Shown piece after piece: positions 16,824 to 25,008 of a stretch of 64,000 nt of DNA. Each line of letters begins with the position of its first letter. Position 1 is the stretch's first letter. The stretch covers positions 1 through 64,000 of the forward strand of contig NZ_JAKMCP010000002.1 in NCBI RefSeq assembly GCF_022662105.1, in the 5' to 3' direction. This DNA is from Aestuariivivens sediminis. Its GTDB lineage: Bacteria; Bacteroidota; Bacteroidia; Flavobacteriales; Flavobacteriaceae. Below the pieces are notes generated by a model. The model did not search any database. It was given only the letters and a program-made list of their open reading frames with translations, and was not told the DNA's origin. The position numbers were made by a program, and so were the translations under genes.

Positions 16824-17678
16824 CTACCTCGCATTAAGTTCAAAATCTTGCTCTACCGACTTGTACCATTCTTCGTCACTCGCAGCATTCCAATCCACCC
16901 ATTGTTCATCGCTCATAGATGCTCGCCATGCAATAAATGGTTCCGCATCTGGTCCAACAGGGTGTCTCAATTTCCAATTGTTGCTTTCAGCAACTTCAAA
17001 AATTTTATCTGCCACGAATGATGGTGGCGTTGGTGTTTTGAGTGATGCTGTAAAAAGACCAGCAAAACGTTTTGAATGTGGATAGATTGACTCATCACTT
17101 ACAGCGATATCCCTTGCCATTTGGGTGTTGATAATTCCTGGTTCAATAATGGCAACCTTAACATTAAAAGGTTTTACTTCTTGTGCCAAAGCCTCACTAA
17201 TCGCTTCAAGGGCATGCTTACTTGCTGCATATCCACCCAATGGACTATTGGCTATATGACCTGCAACAGATGCAACATTTATGATACAGCCTTTTTTGTT
17301 TTTTCGCATTTGAGGTAACAAGGCTTTAGTACAACGCAGTACTCCCAAATAATTCGTATTCATAATGGCTTGGAAATCATCCATCGACATTTCTTCAATA
17401 GAGCCATGACGTTCAATTCCAGCATTGTTGACAAGAACGTCTAACGAACCATGTTCTTGAATGATGGCATCCAGACATTGCTTTACAGAAGTATCAGAAT
17501 CAACATCCATTTTAGAAACCGTGATGTCCAGAGATTCGTTTTTGATTTTTTGCTTCAAATCTGAAGCTGCTTCAGGATTGCGCATTGTTGCAAATACCTT
17601 GTAACCAGCACGACCAAATTTTAATGCTGTTTCAAGACCAATACCTTTGCTTGTTCCTGTAATGAGTACTGTTTTCAT
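16824..17678 (-). CDS. SDR family oxidoreductase
   Basis: 284 residues, a classical short-chain dehydrogenase. Glycine-rich loop TGTSKGIG (residues 7-14), NNAG near 86-89, catalytic Ser in NVASVAG, and the YAASK motif near residue 150 give a complete active site. Arg near residue 33 (ATMRN) suggests NADP preference. The extended C-terminus with GPDAEPFIAWR and DEEWYKSVEQDF is typical of the subgroup often annotated as SDR oxidoreductase in bacteroidetes. The substrate cannot be read from sequence. It stands alone between a DUF6090 cassette and the YfcC carrier. Confidence 0.88.
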   Translation of the reverse strand: MKTVLITGTSKGIGLETALKFGRAGYKVFATMRNPEAASDLKQKIKNESLDITVSKMDVDSDTSVKQCLDAIIQEHGSLDVLVNNAGIERHGSIEEMSMDDFQAIMNTNYLGVLRCTKALLPQMRKNKKGCIINVASVAGHIANSPLGGYAASKHALEAISEALAQEVKPFNVKVAIIEPGIINTQMARDIAVSDESIYPHSKRFAGLFTASLKTPTPPSFVADKIFEVAESNNWKLRHPVGPDAEPFIAWRASMSDEQWVDWNAASDEEWYKSVEQDFELNAR

Positions 17679-17804
17679 TAATTTATATTTAGTTAGTTGG
17701 ATAAATATACTGAATATTACATAAAGGGCTACTAACGTGTTCCCTAGTCACCCAATGTTGAAAGAATTTCAATTACAATTTACTCTCCCTAAATTATACT
17801 ATTA

Positions 17805-17880
17805 CATCCGTAATGGTAAGATGCGGAACACCATTTATTAGTTCATTTATCCTCTCTGAATTGATTTTAAACATAAAAAG
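17805..17880. repeat. Intergenic repeat, copy A (second copy at 21927)
   Basis: CATCCGTAATGGTAAGATGC followed by GGAACACCATTTATTAGTT matches, with scattered changes, CATCTGTAATGATACGATGT and GGAACACAATATATTAGTT at 21927. Both copies run into an AAAAGAAAAGC-type terminator hairpin. Confidence 0.6.
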
Positions 17881-17882
17881 AA

Positions 17883-17908
17883 AAGCGCCTTGAGAAATCA
17901 AGGCGCTT
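17883..17908 (-). terminator. Terminator of the YfcC-type carrier gene
   Basis: Perfect 11-bp stem AAGCGCCTTGA / TCAAGGCGCTT with a 4-nt loop. The T-rich tail lies on the minus strand, 75 nt beyond the carrier stop codon. Confidence 0.85.
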
Positions 17909-17981
17909 CAGTGTATCGGAAAGGGTCGAATTATAGAACTAAAAGGAGTTTGTAATGGATTTTAAAAAAGGGATTGAACTT

Positions 17982-19424
17982 CTATTCATATCCAATATGA
18001 ACAGAAAAAATAATTGTAATAAAGGCAAGAAGCATTAAAATCAAAAACAACGGGAATACAAATCTTATCCATTTTTCAAATGAAATTTTTCCAATTCCTA
18101 GCATAGCCATCAGTATTCCATTTGTAGGAATTACGATATTGGAAAAACCATCACCAAAAACGTATGCCAATACAGCTATTTGTCTTGAAAAACCTAACAA
18201 ATCTGACAATGGTGTCATTAATGGCATTGAAACCAGGGCTTGCCCGGAGGCTGAAGGTATAAAGAAATTAAGAAATGACTGAAAAACAAGCATCCCAGAT
18301 ACTGCAATGGATTGAGATTGATTGGAAAGGGTATCGGAAAAATAAAATAAAATGGAATCCATAATTTGACTTTCGACCATTACCACCGAAATGCCACGGG
18401 CTACCCCAACAATTAAAGCTGGAATTATCATCGCTTTCAAGCCATTAGTAAAGATGTCCATTGCTTTATCACCAGACCAGCCACTTAAAAAAATTACAGC
18501 AATACCTATAGCCAGGAACCCCGCACTCATTTCAATTAATCCCCATCCCATAAACTGAACCGCAGATAAAATAATGGCGTATCCGAGTATAAGAACAACC
18601 AATATGGCAAAATGTTTTTTCGTAAGATTTACTTGCTCTATTTGGTCACCTTCAACCAAAGCCGCTCCATGGGTTGATTCCTTAAAAGCAATCTTTTTAT
18701 TTTTAATTCTGGAACCGTATCTCATTAGGTATGAAAACCCTATCAAAATGCATAACAAAAAAATCACAAACCGCAATCCCATACCACTGCCTATTGGCAA
18801 TTCGGCAATCTGTTGGGCAATTTGCACTGTAAAGGGATTAGTTGTTGCGGTTGACCATCCCACATATACGGGAACAATTCCAAGTGCAAAACCAAACATT
18901 CGATTATATCCATGTTGTTCTGCCAGCAAAATTAAAATTGGAATGAGCGGCAACAATTCAATATAAATTCCCATGAAAGCACTACCAGTGGAAATGGTTA
19001 CATATATAAGGAAAAACAAAAGTTTCGGGTATTTATTGAACCTCTTAATGATTTCAGACAAAAACGCATGAATGGTTTTGGTTTCAACAATGAGACTGAA
19101 TACCGCTCCCAATATAAAAATAAAAAATATAAGCGTACCAGATTGCGCCAATCCCTTAGGAATAGAAGTCAAAACACTGAACATCGAATTAGGAGAGGCG
19201 TACCCACTAACCTGCTCTCCAATGGTTACCCCTTTAGCTGAAAAATGTTTGGGGATTTCAGAATAACTACCCGGTACTACAATGTTCTGTTCAATTTTGT
19301 TAATTATCCTTTTTTCCCTTTCAAAACTTCCTGAAGGAATGATATAACTCAATACGGAACAGAAGATAATTATCCAGAACAAAAAAATAAATACATGAGG
19401 GATTTTAAAATCGCTGAATTTCAT
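17982..19424 (-). CDS. YfcC/DcuC-family membrane carrier
   Basis: 480 residues with about 12 predicted membrane helices and no signal peptide. The first helix with IIPSGSFEREKR, the YVGWSTATTNPFTVQIAQQI segment and the late FIPSASGQALVSMPLM and FGDGFSNIVIPTNGILM motifs match the YfcC group of the DcuC (C4-dicarboxylate carrier-like) family. These motifs form the two re-entrant ion/substrate sites of such carriers. The substrate is not predictable; dicarboxylates, amino acids and peptides have been proposed for relatives. Single gene with its own terminator. Confidence 0.85.
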   Translation of the reverse strand: MKFSDFKIPHVFIFLFWIIIFCSVLSYIIPSGSFEREKRIINKIEQNIVVPGSYSEIPKHFSAKGVTIGEQVSGYASPNSMFSVLTSIPKGLAQSGTLIFFIFILGAVFSLIVETKTIHAFLSEIIKRFNKYPKLLFFLIYVTISTGSAFMGIYIELLPLIPILILLAEQHGYNRMFGFALGIVPVYVGWSTATTNPFTVQIAQQIAELPIGSGMGLRFVIFLLCILIGFSYLMRYGSRIKNKKIAFKESTHGAALVEGDQIEQVNLTKKHFAILVVLILGYAIILSAVQFMGWGLIEMSAGFLAIGIAVIFLSGWSGDKAMDIFTNGLKAMIIPALIVGVARGISVVMVESQIMDSILFYFSDTLSNQSQSIAVSGMLVFQSFLNFFIPSASGQALVSMPLMTPLSDLLGFSRQIAVLAYVFGDGFSNIVIPTNGILMAMLGIGKISFEKWIRFVFPLFLILMLLAFITIIFSVHIGYE

Positions 19425-19482
19425 GAAGGTTGGTTGGTTGGCTAAAAGTAATAAACTCTTTTGGAGGAGACAAAAATAAAAA

Positions 19483-19580
19483 CCTTCAGAAAATCTGGAG
19501 GCTTCTTTGCAGCGAGAACCGGATTGATGTGTACCGATAAATCGGGACCCATCGGACCAGATTAGGGGAAGCTATATGAT
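19483..19580. repeat. Palindromic element, copy 2, with terminator and tRNA 3'-end relic
   Basis: A terminator-like stem (CCTTCAGA-aaa-TCTGGAGG), then GCTTCTTTGCAGCGAGAACC (compare the tRNA 3' end), then the palindrome CCGG..GATG..CCGA-taaa-TCGG..CATC..CCAG and ATTAGGGG. It lies between two divergent genes, where no transcript needs terminating, so it looks like an inserted or left-over unit. Confidence 0.65.
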
Positions 19581-19734
19581 TTTTCGAATGATTTTTTAAA
19601 GCTTCTTGATTTTTATACCTATATAAAATTGTTCTTCAATATTCTTGGTAAGATGATATTTATCATAGTTCATTTTTTTGTAAAAGATTAATTTAAGTGA
19701 TTGCCTTATTATTTATTCTATTACGTTATAAACT

Positions 19735-20997
19735 ATGAGTAATAATTACTTTTTCCAGACCTTTATATTTTGCATTATTATAGGAACTATTTATGCACAA
19801 ACTACCGCAATACCAGATGAAAATTTTGAACAAGCCCTGATAGATTTAAATATTGATTCAGACGGAATAATAAATGGAAGCGTAGCGACAGCTGATATTT
19901 CTGGTGTAACTTCATTAAGTGTAAATGCTAAGAATATTTCTGATTTAACCGGGATTGAAGACTTTTCAAGTTTAACCTATTTGTCATGTTTTTCAAACTC
20001 ATTAACGACATTGAATGTTACTGAAAATGTAGTTTTATCTGTTTTAATTTGTCGAAATAATAGCCTAAGCACTTTAGATCTAAGTCAAAATACAAATTTG
20101 AGCGTTCTACACTGTTTTAATAACCAGTTAACGCGTTTAAACATTTCTCAAAACAGTGCTCTGGGAGATTTAAAATGCTATAACAATCAGTTAACCGAAT
20201 TAGATGTATCTCAAATTACAGGAATGGGTGTTTTAAATTGCTCATACAATCAAATAGAAAGTTTAGATGTATCACAAATGCCCTATTTAGCCAATTTAGT
20301 ATGTAATAACAATCAACTCACCGAACTGGACATTAGCCAAAATTCCGAGATAACAAATCTGAGCTGTGCATTCAATCAAATAACTTCATTGAATGTGAGT
20401 CAACAATTAAACTTAATGAACCTATACTGTAACGACAATTCACTTAATAGTTTAGTAATGGGTGAAAATAGTTTATTATCAATATTTTACTGCTTTAACA
20501 ATCAGATATCTGAATTAGATGTTAGTTTAAATACGGGCTTACAATATTTTAGATGCTACAATAATGATTTATCTGTTTTGAACGTAAAAAACGGATTCAA
20601 TTCACAAATCGCAATATTTGATGCTCAAAATAATCCGTCTTTAGAATGTATTCAAGTTGATGATGAAACAGCTGCCAATGCTTCTCAAGCCCCTTATACT
20701 AATTGGCTAAAAGATGTTACAGCAACATATGCTGAAGATTGTGGATATCTGGGCTTTAAAGATGACGTTTTGGAAGACACAATAACTTTGTACCCAAATC
20801 CCGTTACTAATACATTAACGATTGATTCTGTGGTGGAGCTTATTAAAGTAGAAATATATTCCACTTTGGGTATTAAAGTAAAAGAAATACTTTCAGGATT
20901 TGATGCTTTACCCATGAATGAATTAGCAAGCGGTATATATATAATAAGAATAGAATCTGAAATGGGATTTATCGCCAAGCAGTTGATTAAAAAATAA
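19735..20997 (+). CDS. Secreted LRR protein with T9SS sorting domain
   Basis: 420 residues. Signal peptide (to about 21, YAQ). Residues 60-290 hold about ten 21-residue leucine-rich repeats of the form L.CxNNxLtxLdvsqNt.L, with a Cys at the same place in most repeats, forming a ladder. The C-terminal 75 residues (LYPNPVTNTLTID to GFIAKQLIKK) form a type A T9SS sorting domain, so the protein should be exported through the GldKLMN system encoded at 31.9-36.5 kb and anchored on the surface or released. It is probably an adhesin or binding protein. Confidence 0.9.
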   Translation: MSNNYFFQTFIFCIIIGTIYAQTTAIPDENFEQALIDLNIDSDGIINGSVATADISGVTSLSVNAKNISDLTGIEDFSSLTYLSCFSNSLTTLNVTENVVLSVLICRNNSLSTLDLSQNTNLSVLHCFNNQLTRLNISQNSALGDLKCYNNQLTELDVSQITGMGVLNCSYNQIESLDVSQMPYLANLVCNNNQLTELDISQNSEITNLSCAFNQITSLNVSQQLNLMNLYCNDNSLNSLVMGENSLLSIFYCFNNQISELDVSLNTGLQYFRCYNNDLSVLNVKNGFNSQIAIFDAQNNPSLECIQVDDETAANASQAPYTNWLKDVTATYAEDCGYLGFKDDVLEDTITLYPNPVTNTLTIDSVVELIKVEIYSTLGIKVKEILSGFDALPMNELASGIYIIRIESEMGFIAKQLIKK

Positions 20998-21372
20998 ATT
21001 TAGAACGCTTTCTTTAAAATTTTATTGGAATCAAAATTGAAGAACCCATTTCTAAACCACCCCACCATTAAAATAATTTTTTTATATTTATAAGGTATTG
21101 AAAACTATTTTACACATTATTATTAGCCATTTAATGGCTAAAAAACACACGGTTTACATGTAACGTAGGAAACATTCCGGTATGTGTTCCATTTGGCACC
21201 ATATTTTTTCTACATTTCACTCAGCTCTTAATGTCAACCCAATATTTCATAAAACATAAATAAAAGACATTGTACATAGGTCCGTTAACCCATTTTTAAA
21301 GGAGATCAATAATTAGACTTATAAAAGCTTTTAAAGATTATAAATTAATATTAACCAATTAAATTTAAAATT
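20998..21372. other. Gap with one perfect hairpin
   Basis: TTAGCCAT-TTA-ATGGCTAA at 21123-21141, followed on the plus strand by AAAAAC and so not a standard plus-strand terminator. No gene seen in the rest; the AT-rich end (21300-21372) should hold the promoter of the next gene. Confidence 0.5.
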
Positions 21373-21882
21373 ATGAGAATTAAATTAACCGTTTTAACAA
21401 TTATGGCTTTTGGAACCATACTAAGCAGTTGTAAAGAAATTGAGGAAAAAACAGAGGTGAAAGTTGACCTTTTAAATGACGAATTTCCAGAAGCCAAAAA
21501 GGAAATAAACATGACCATAGACAGCATAGTACAGAGTGTAAGAGATGGGGACCTCGATAGATTAATTTCTTTTCATGCATATAGCCCTAAGTTTACGGAA
21601 TTTAAAAATGGAGAAGTCCGAAATGGAGCTAAAGAAAATGAAGATTTTGAAAGAGGAGTTTTCGGTTCTGTTACAGAAATCTCAAAATTTGATATGAACA
21701 ATACAAAAATTGCTGTTTATGGCGATATTGCCAATGTGACTACTCACACTGATTTTCATCTAAAATTTGGAGAAGATTCCGTTGTTGTAAATGACCAAAT
21801 GACCCTACTATTTCTCAAAACTGATAATGGATGGAGAATAGTTCACGAACATCATTCCCCACTGAACAAAGCTGAGGAATAA
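21373..21882 (+). CDS. SnoaL/NTF2-like lipoprotein
   Basis: 169 residues. Signal peptide with lipobox SSC (Cys20). The mature part follows the NTF2-like cone fold used by DUF4440/SnoaL proteins: a helix with IDSIVQSVRDGDLDRLISF, HAYSPKFTEF, then strands IAVYGDIANVTTHTDFHLKF and MTLLFLKTDNGWRIVHEHHS. Such proteins bind small ligands, but catalytic residues vary and no reaction can be inferred. It lies alone, followed by a repeat and a palindromic element. Confidence 0.75.
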   Translation: MRIKLTVLTIMAFGTILSSCKEIEEKTEVKVDLLNDEFPEAKKEINMTIDSIVQSVRDGDLDRLISFHAYSPKFTEFKNGEVRNGAKENEDFERGVFGSVTEISKFDMNNTKIAVYGDIANVTTHTDFHLKFGEDSVVVNDQMTLLFLKTDNGWRIVHEHHSPLNKAEE

Positions 21883-21926
21883 AAACTAACTTTAAAATAT
21901 TGTGAGTAAATATAGGATTAAATCGA

Positions 21927-22008
21927 CATCTGTAATGATACGATGTGGAACACAATATATTAGTTTATTCATACTCTAAATAATTCATTACAAAAATAGA
22001 AAAGCCTC
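21927..22008. repeat. Intergenic repeat, copy B (first copy at 17805)
   Basis: Shares the GTAATG.TA.GATG.GGAACAC block and downstream AT-rich sequence with 17805-17880, and ends at a terminator-like hairpin in the same way. Confidence 0.6.
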
Positions 22009-22100
22009 TAGATTCTCTGTAGGCTTCTTTGTAGCGGGAACTGGATCGATACGTTCCGATACCTCTTGAAACGTATCGGACCAGAATACCTTTATCAGTG
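22009..22100. repeat. Palindromic element, copy 3, with terminator and tRNA 3'-end relic
   Basis: Terminator-like stem AGCCTcTAGA..TCTgtAGGCT, then CTTCTTTGTAGCGGGAACTGG, identical over this stretch to the initiator tRNA gene end at 26711-26731. It then diverges into CTGG-at-CGATACGTT...AACGTATCG-ga-CCAG, a 9-bp perfect stem framed by CTGG/CCAG. Confidence 0.7.
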
Positions 22101-22259
22101 ACTTCATCAAAATAATTGATTTTGAAAAATCAACACCGCAATGGACCATCAGCTATCATAATGTGCAATTTGTGTGGGTGGGCAGTCAATAATATTTAAT
22201 AAGAGCAATAAATCTCTTTTTTTAATGAGCTATTGATTATAGACATTGTTATGCTTTGG

Positions 22260-22973
22260 TTATTTTAGATTATCTATTTCCTTTTCAATTTCAATTCTCA
22301 AAGTATTATTTGAAGTAAGAGCCCTAGTAATAACATGAAAACAATATTTTTTGACATCTATTTGAAATTTAACAAGTTGCAAAAGATTGGTCGTAGCCAT
22401 CCTTTCTTTAACTAGGGTTTCATCAACTAATTTGTTTTCATCCCAATCCAAATTCGATAGTACAAAAGGTACTATTCTATCATTGGTAAAGGTTTCACCA
22501 AATTCAGTAGAAGCACCTAAATCGTCATACACTCTTTCGTAATAGTTTGTCAAATTACTTTTTAGGCCCTCATTTTTAATTTCCGAAAACAGACCATTTG
22601 ATTTCAACGTTGAATAAGCGTTATCACTCTCTAAAAAGTACATGTAATGGTCCAGATTATGCAGTATTGAATCTAACTTAATGTTGTTATAATGCCTGTT
22701 TGACAGTGCCTCCAGATATTGAAGGTGTTTATGTTCCATCTCTTCATAAATTTTCAAAGTTTCCTCATCTTGCTTCAAGTCATTTATAACTTGTCCAAGA
22801 GCTTTTTTGAGGGTTATGCTTTGTATTCTTTTCTCATTCCAGTTGTTAACTTGAAGTGCCAATAGAATTCCAATCATAACCAATATAATTTCTCCTATCG
22901 CATATTTTAGATATTTGGTGGTTTTACCTTCTGAAAGCAGTCGCTGACGAATTTGTCTGAAGAACTTAATCAT
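22260..22973 (-). CDS. DUF6090 family membrane protein, cassette 2
   Basis: 237 residues with the family start MIKFFRQIRQRLLSEGKTTK, membrane helix AIGEIILVMIGILLALQVN, and NWNEKR. After residue 50 the sequence is unlike its paralogues: a helical region with LIKD-like repeats (GQVINDLKQDEETLKIYEEM) and LKSNGLFSEIKNEGLKSNLT, a motif shared in outline (LKSTG, LNSTG, MQNEG) by the other copies. This resembles an external sensor or scaffold domain, but no function is known. Same strand as cassettes 3 and 4, with its own leader and a short downstream gap. Confidence 0.8.
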   Translation of the reverse strand: MIKFFRQIRQRLLSEGKTTKYLKYAIGEIILVMIGILLALQVNNWNEKRIQSITLKKALGQVINDLKQDEETLKIYEEMEHKHLQYLEALSNRHYNNIKLDSILHNLDHYMYFLESDNAYSTLKSNGLFSEIKNEGLKSNLTNYYERVYDDLGASTEFGETFTNDRIVPFVLSNLDWDENKLVDETLVKERMATTNLLQLVKFQIDVKKYCFHVITRALTSNNTLRIEIEKEIDNLK

Positions 22974-23100
22974 GATTTGTATTTTTTATTTTCCCGCAAG
23001 CGGCTATCTCAACCAAAGGTCTGGCAGACCTTTGATTTTGCATTGCAAAATGGTGTTTTGATACTCTAAAGAATTTTATCATTGGTTATTGGTTAGTATT
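22974..23100 (-). repeat. Conserved 5' leader of DUF6090 cassette 2
   Basis: Same layout as 16438-16575. The loop of the first hairpin reads AAAGGTCT-GGC-AGACCTTT here against ACC elsewhere, so the stem is kept and the loop varies. Confidence 0.7.
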
Positions 23101-23167
23101 ATTAAATAGATGCAATATATACCCAGTTTTTGATGAGCTATTGATCATAGTAGTTGTTGTGCTTTCG

Positions 23168-23944
23168 TTAGTTTTGTAATTCTTTTTCTATTTCTTTTAT
23201 CAAGTTCTTAGCTTTAGAAACAACATCTTTATACCAATCTACTAATATCATATGTCTTATATAATTATGTTTGAAATGATTGCGACCACGGGTTGAATTG
23301 GCAAAGGCTATAACCAATTCGATATTGGTAATTGAATCTTGTCTCATTGGAAAATTTTTTGTGACTTTGCCCCCTCCAAACGTTTGCATTCTGTGGTTGC
23401 TAATTTCTATTGTTTTTTCCAAATCACTTAGCCAAGCACGTCGTTCATTAACATCTTGCCTATCATAAGCAGTTCGTTCTTTGGTCATATTGTCTATTCT
23501 TATGTAATAATCATTAATTTTTTCTGAGAGTTTATCAAATCCAACTAGCTTAGAGTTTCCTTCGTTTTGCATTTCTCTAAAGGTTCGAGTATTAATGTTA
23601 AAGGGCATATACCAACCACTTATACACTCCCATAATCTATCGACATCCTTATAGGTGTAATCGGTAGCGTTTAAAACCCATTTCTCATCAGCAATCATGT
23701 TATTTAAGAGCTTTATTGCTCTATTAAAACGGATGGTGTCCGTTTTTAAATCACTTTTAATCTCAATTAAGTAGTTTCTAGATTTTTTATTGGCCTTCCT
23801 AATCTCATTCCAATTATTAATCTGAAGGGCAATTAAAATACCAATCACTACTAAAACAATTTCACCGATAGCATATTTTAGATATTTAGTGGTTTTACCT
23901 TCTGAAAGTAGTCGCTGACGAATTTGCCTGAAGAACTTAATCAT
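23168..23944 (-). CDS. DUF6090 family membrane protein, cassette 3
   Basis: 258 residues, the longest of the four. Shared start and membrane helix (residues about 22-44), then NNWNEIRKANKKSRNYLIEI. The distinct external part contains WECISGWYMPFNINTRTFRE and MQNEGNSKLVGFDKLSEKIN, then basic and aromatic segments to the end (KAKNLIKEIEKELQN). The C-terminal coiled-coil-like helix (LIKEIEKEL) has equivalents in cassettes 1 and 2 (LISDIDKELEEL, RIEIEKEIDNL). Unknown function. Confidence 0.8.
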   Translation of the reverse strand: MIKFFRQIRQRLLSEGKTTKYLKYAIGEIVLVVIGILIALQINNWNEIRKANKKSRNYLIEIKSDLKTDTIRFNRAIKLLNNMIADEKWVLNATDYTYKDVDRLWECISGWYMPFNINTRTFREMQNEGNSKLVGFDKLSEKINDYYIRIDNMTKERTAYDRQDVNERRAWLSDLEKTIEISNHRMQTFGGGKVTKNFPMRQDSITNIELVIAFANSTRGRNHFKHNYIRHMILVDWYKDVVSKAKNLIKEIEKELQN

Positions 23945-24062
23945 GATTTGTATTTTTTATTTTCCCGCAAGCGGCTATCTCAACCAAAGGTCTACCAGAC
24001 CTTTGATTTTGCCTTGCAAAATGGTGTTTCGATAATCTAAAAAATTTTATCATTGGTTAGCT
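23945..24062 (-). repeat. Conserved 5' leader of DUF6090 cassette 3
   Basis: Nearly identical to the leaders at 16438 and 24848, including AAAGGTCTACCAGACCTTT and the CCGCAAGCGG block; the second hairpin has a CCTT variant at its centre. Confidence 0.7.
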
Positions 24063-24106
24063 TACGTTTAATTTATTTTTTATGGATTTAATGAAGCTTT
24101 TTGACA

Positions 24107-24847
24107 TTATATTTCTCGAAGTTGAGAAAGCAATTCATTTGTTTTTGTCTGTAATTTAGTATAATGTAATAACTCAAGTCTGTAGACATCTCCTTTAGTA
24201 ATAATCAAAGAATTAAATTCTGTAGCGTGTTCAGTTTTAGAAATATTATTCCAAATTTCGCTTGCGGCTTTAGTATTATCTTTGATTAAATTGTTTCTAA
24301 ATGAGAAAGGATATTTTCTTGAATAATTTATCAGGACGTTTCTGTATGATACAACAGATTCTGAGACATCTAAAATAGCACGCTCTTGCAAACTATTTAC
24401 CTCTTTAAGTTTCTTCACTAGTTCATTTGAGAATAAACCAATATGCCCTGTAGAATTTAAAACTTCATAAGTATCTTTTAGGAAATTTCGATTAATATAT
24501 ATGGTGAAAAGATATTCATAACGAGCAATTTTTAGAATTGTATCTAAGGGGTTTTGAGAATTAGAAACTCTTTCTTCAAATTTTGCAATATTTCTTACAT
24601 CAGTATTAATTTTACCTATTATCGAAGATATCGAAATACTGTCCATAACAAGGTTTTCTATTAAACTTTCCGTGTAAGCATTTTTTAATTTACTATTTTT
24701 TCTCTTTTCATTCCAGTTATTAATCTGAAGGGCTATCAAAATACCAATAACAACCAATACAATTTCTCCTATGGCATATTTTAGATATTTGGTGGTTTTA
24801 CCTTCTGAAAGTAGTCGCTGACGAATTTGCCTGAAGAACTTAATCAT
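24107..24847 (-). CDS. DUF6090 family membrane protein, cassette 4
   Basis: 246 residues with the same first 45 residues and membrane helix as cassettes 1-3, then NNWNEKRKNSKLKNAYTESL. The variable part has EVLNSTGHIGLFSNELVKKL in the position of the family LNSTG motif. It ends LLHYTKLQTKTNELLSQLREI. The DNA of the first 150 coding bases is far more alike between copies than the rest, which suggests either gene conversion of the 5' end or swapping of the 3' part. Function unknown. Confidence 0.8.
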   Translation of the reverse strand: MIKFFRQIRQRLLSEGKTTKYLKYAIGEIVLVVIGILIALQINNWNEKRKNSKLKNAYTESLIENLVMDSISISSIIGKINTDVRNIAKFEERVSNSQNPLDTILKIARYEYLFTIYINRNFLKDTYEVLNSTGHIGLFSNELVKKLKEVNSLQERAILDVSESVVSYRNVLINYSRKYPFSFRNNLIKDNTKAASEIWNNISKTEHATEFNSLIITKGDVYRLELLHYTKLQTKTNELLSQLREI

Positions 24848-24975
24848 GATTTGTATTTTTTATTTTCCCGCATGCGGCTATCTCAACCAAAGGTCTACCA
24901 GACCTTTGATTTTGCCTTGCAAAATGGTGTTTCGATAATCTAAAGAATTTTAGCATTGGCTATTGGTTAGTTTAA
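24848..24975 (-). repeat. Conserved 5' leader of DUF6090 cassette 4
   Basis: Same leader as the other three; the CCGCAAGCGG block is CCGCATGCGG here, keeping the inverted repeat while changing its centre. Confidence 0.7.
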
Positions 24976-25008
24976 TGAAGAATTGACAAAGTTTGCCAAA
25001 ATCTACAT

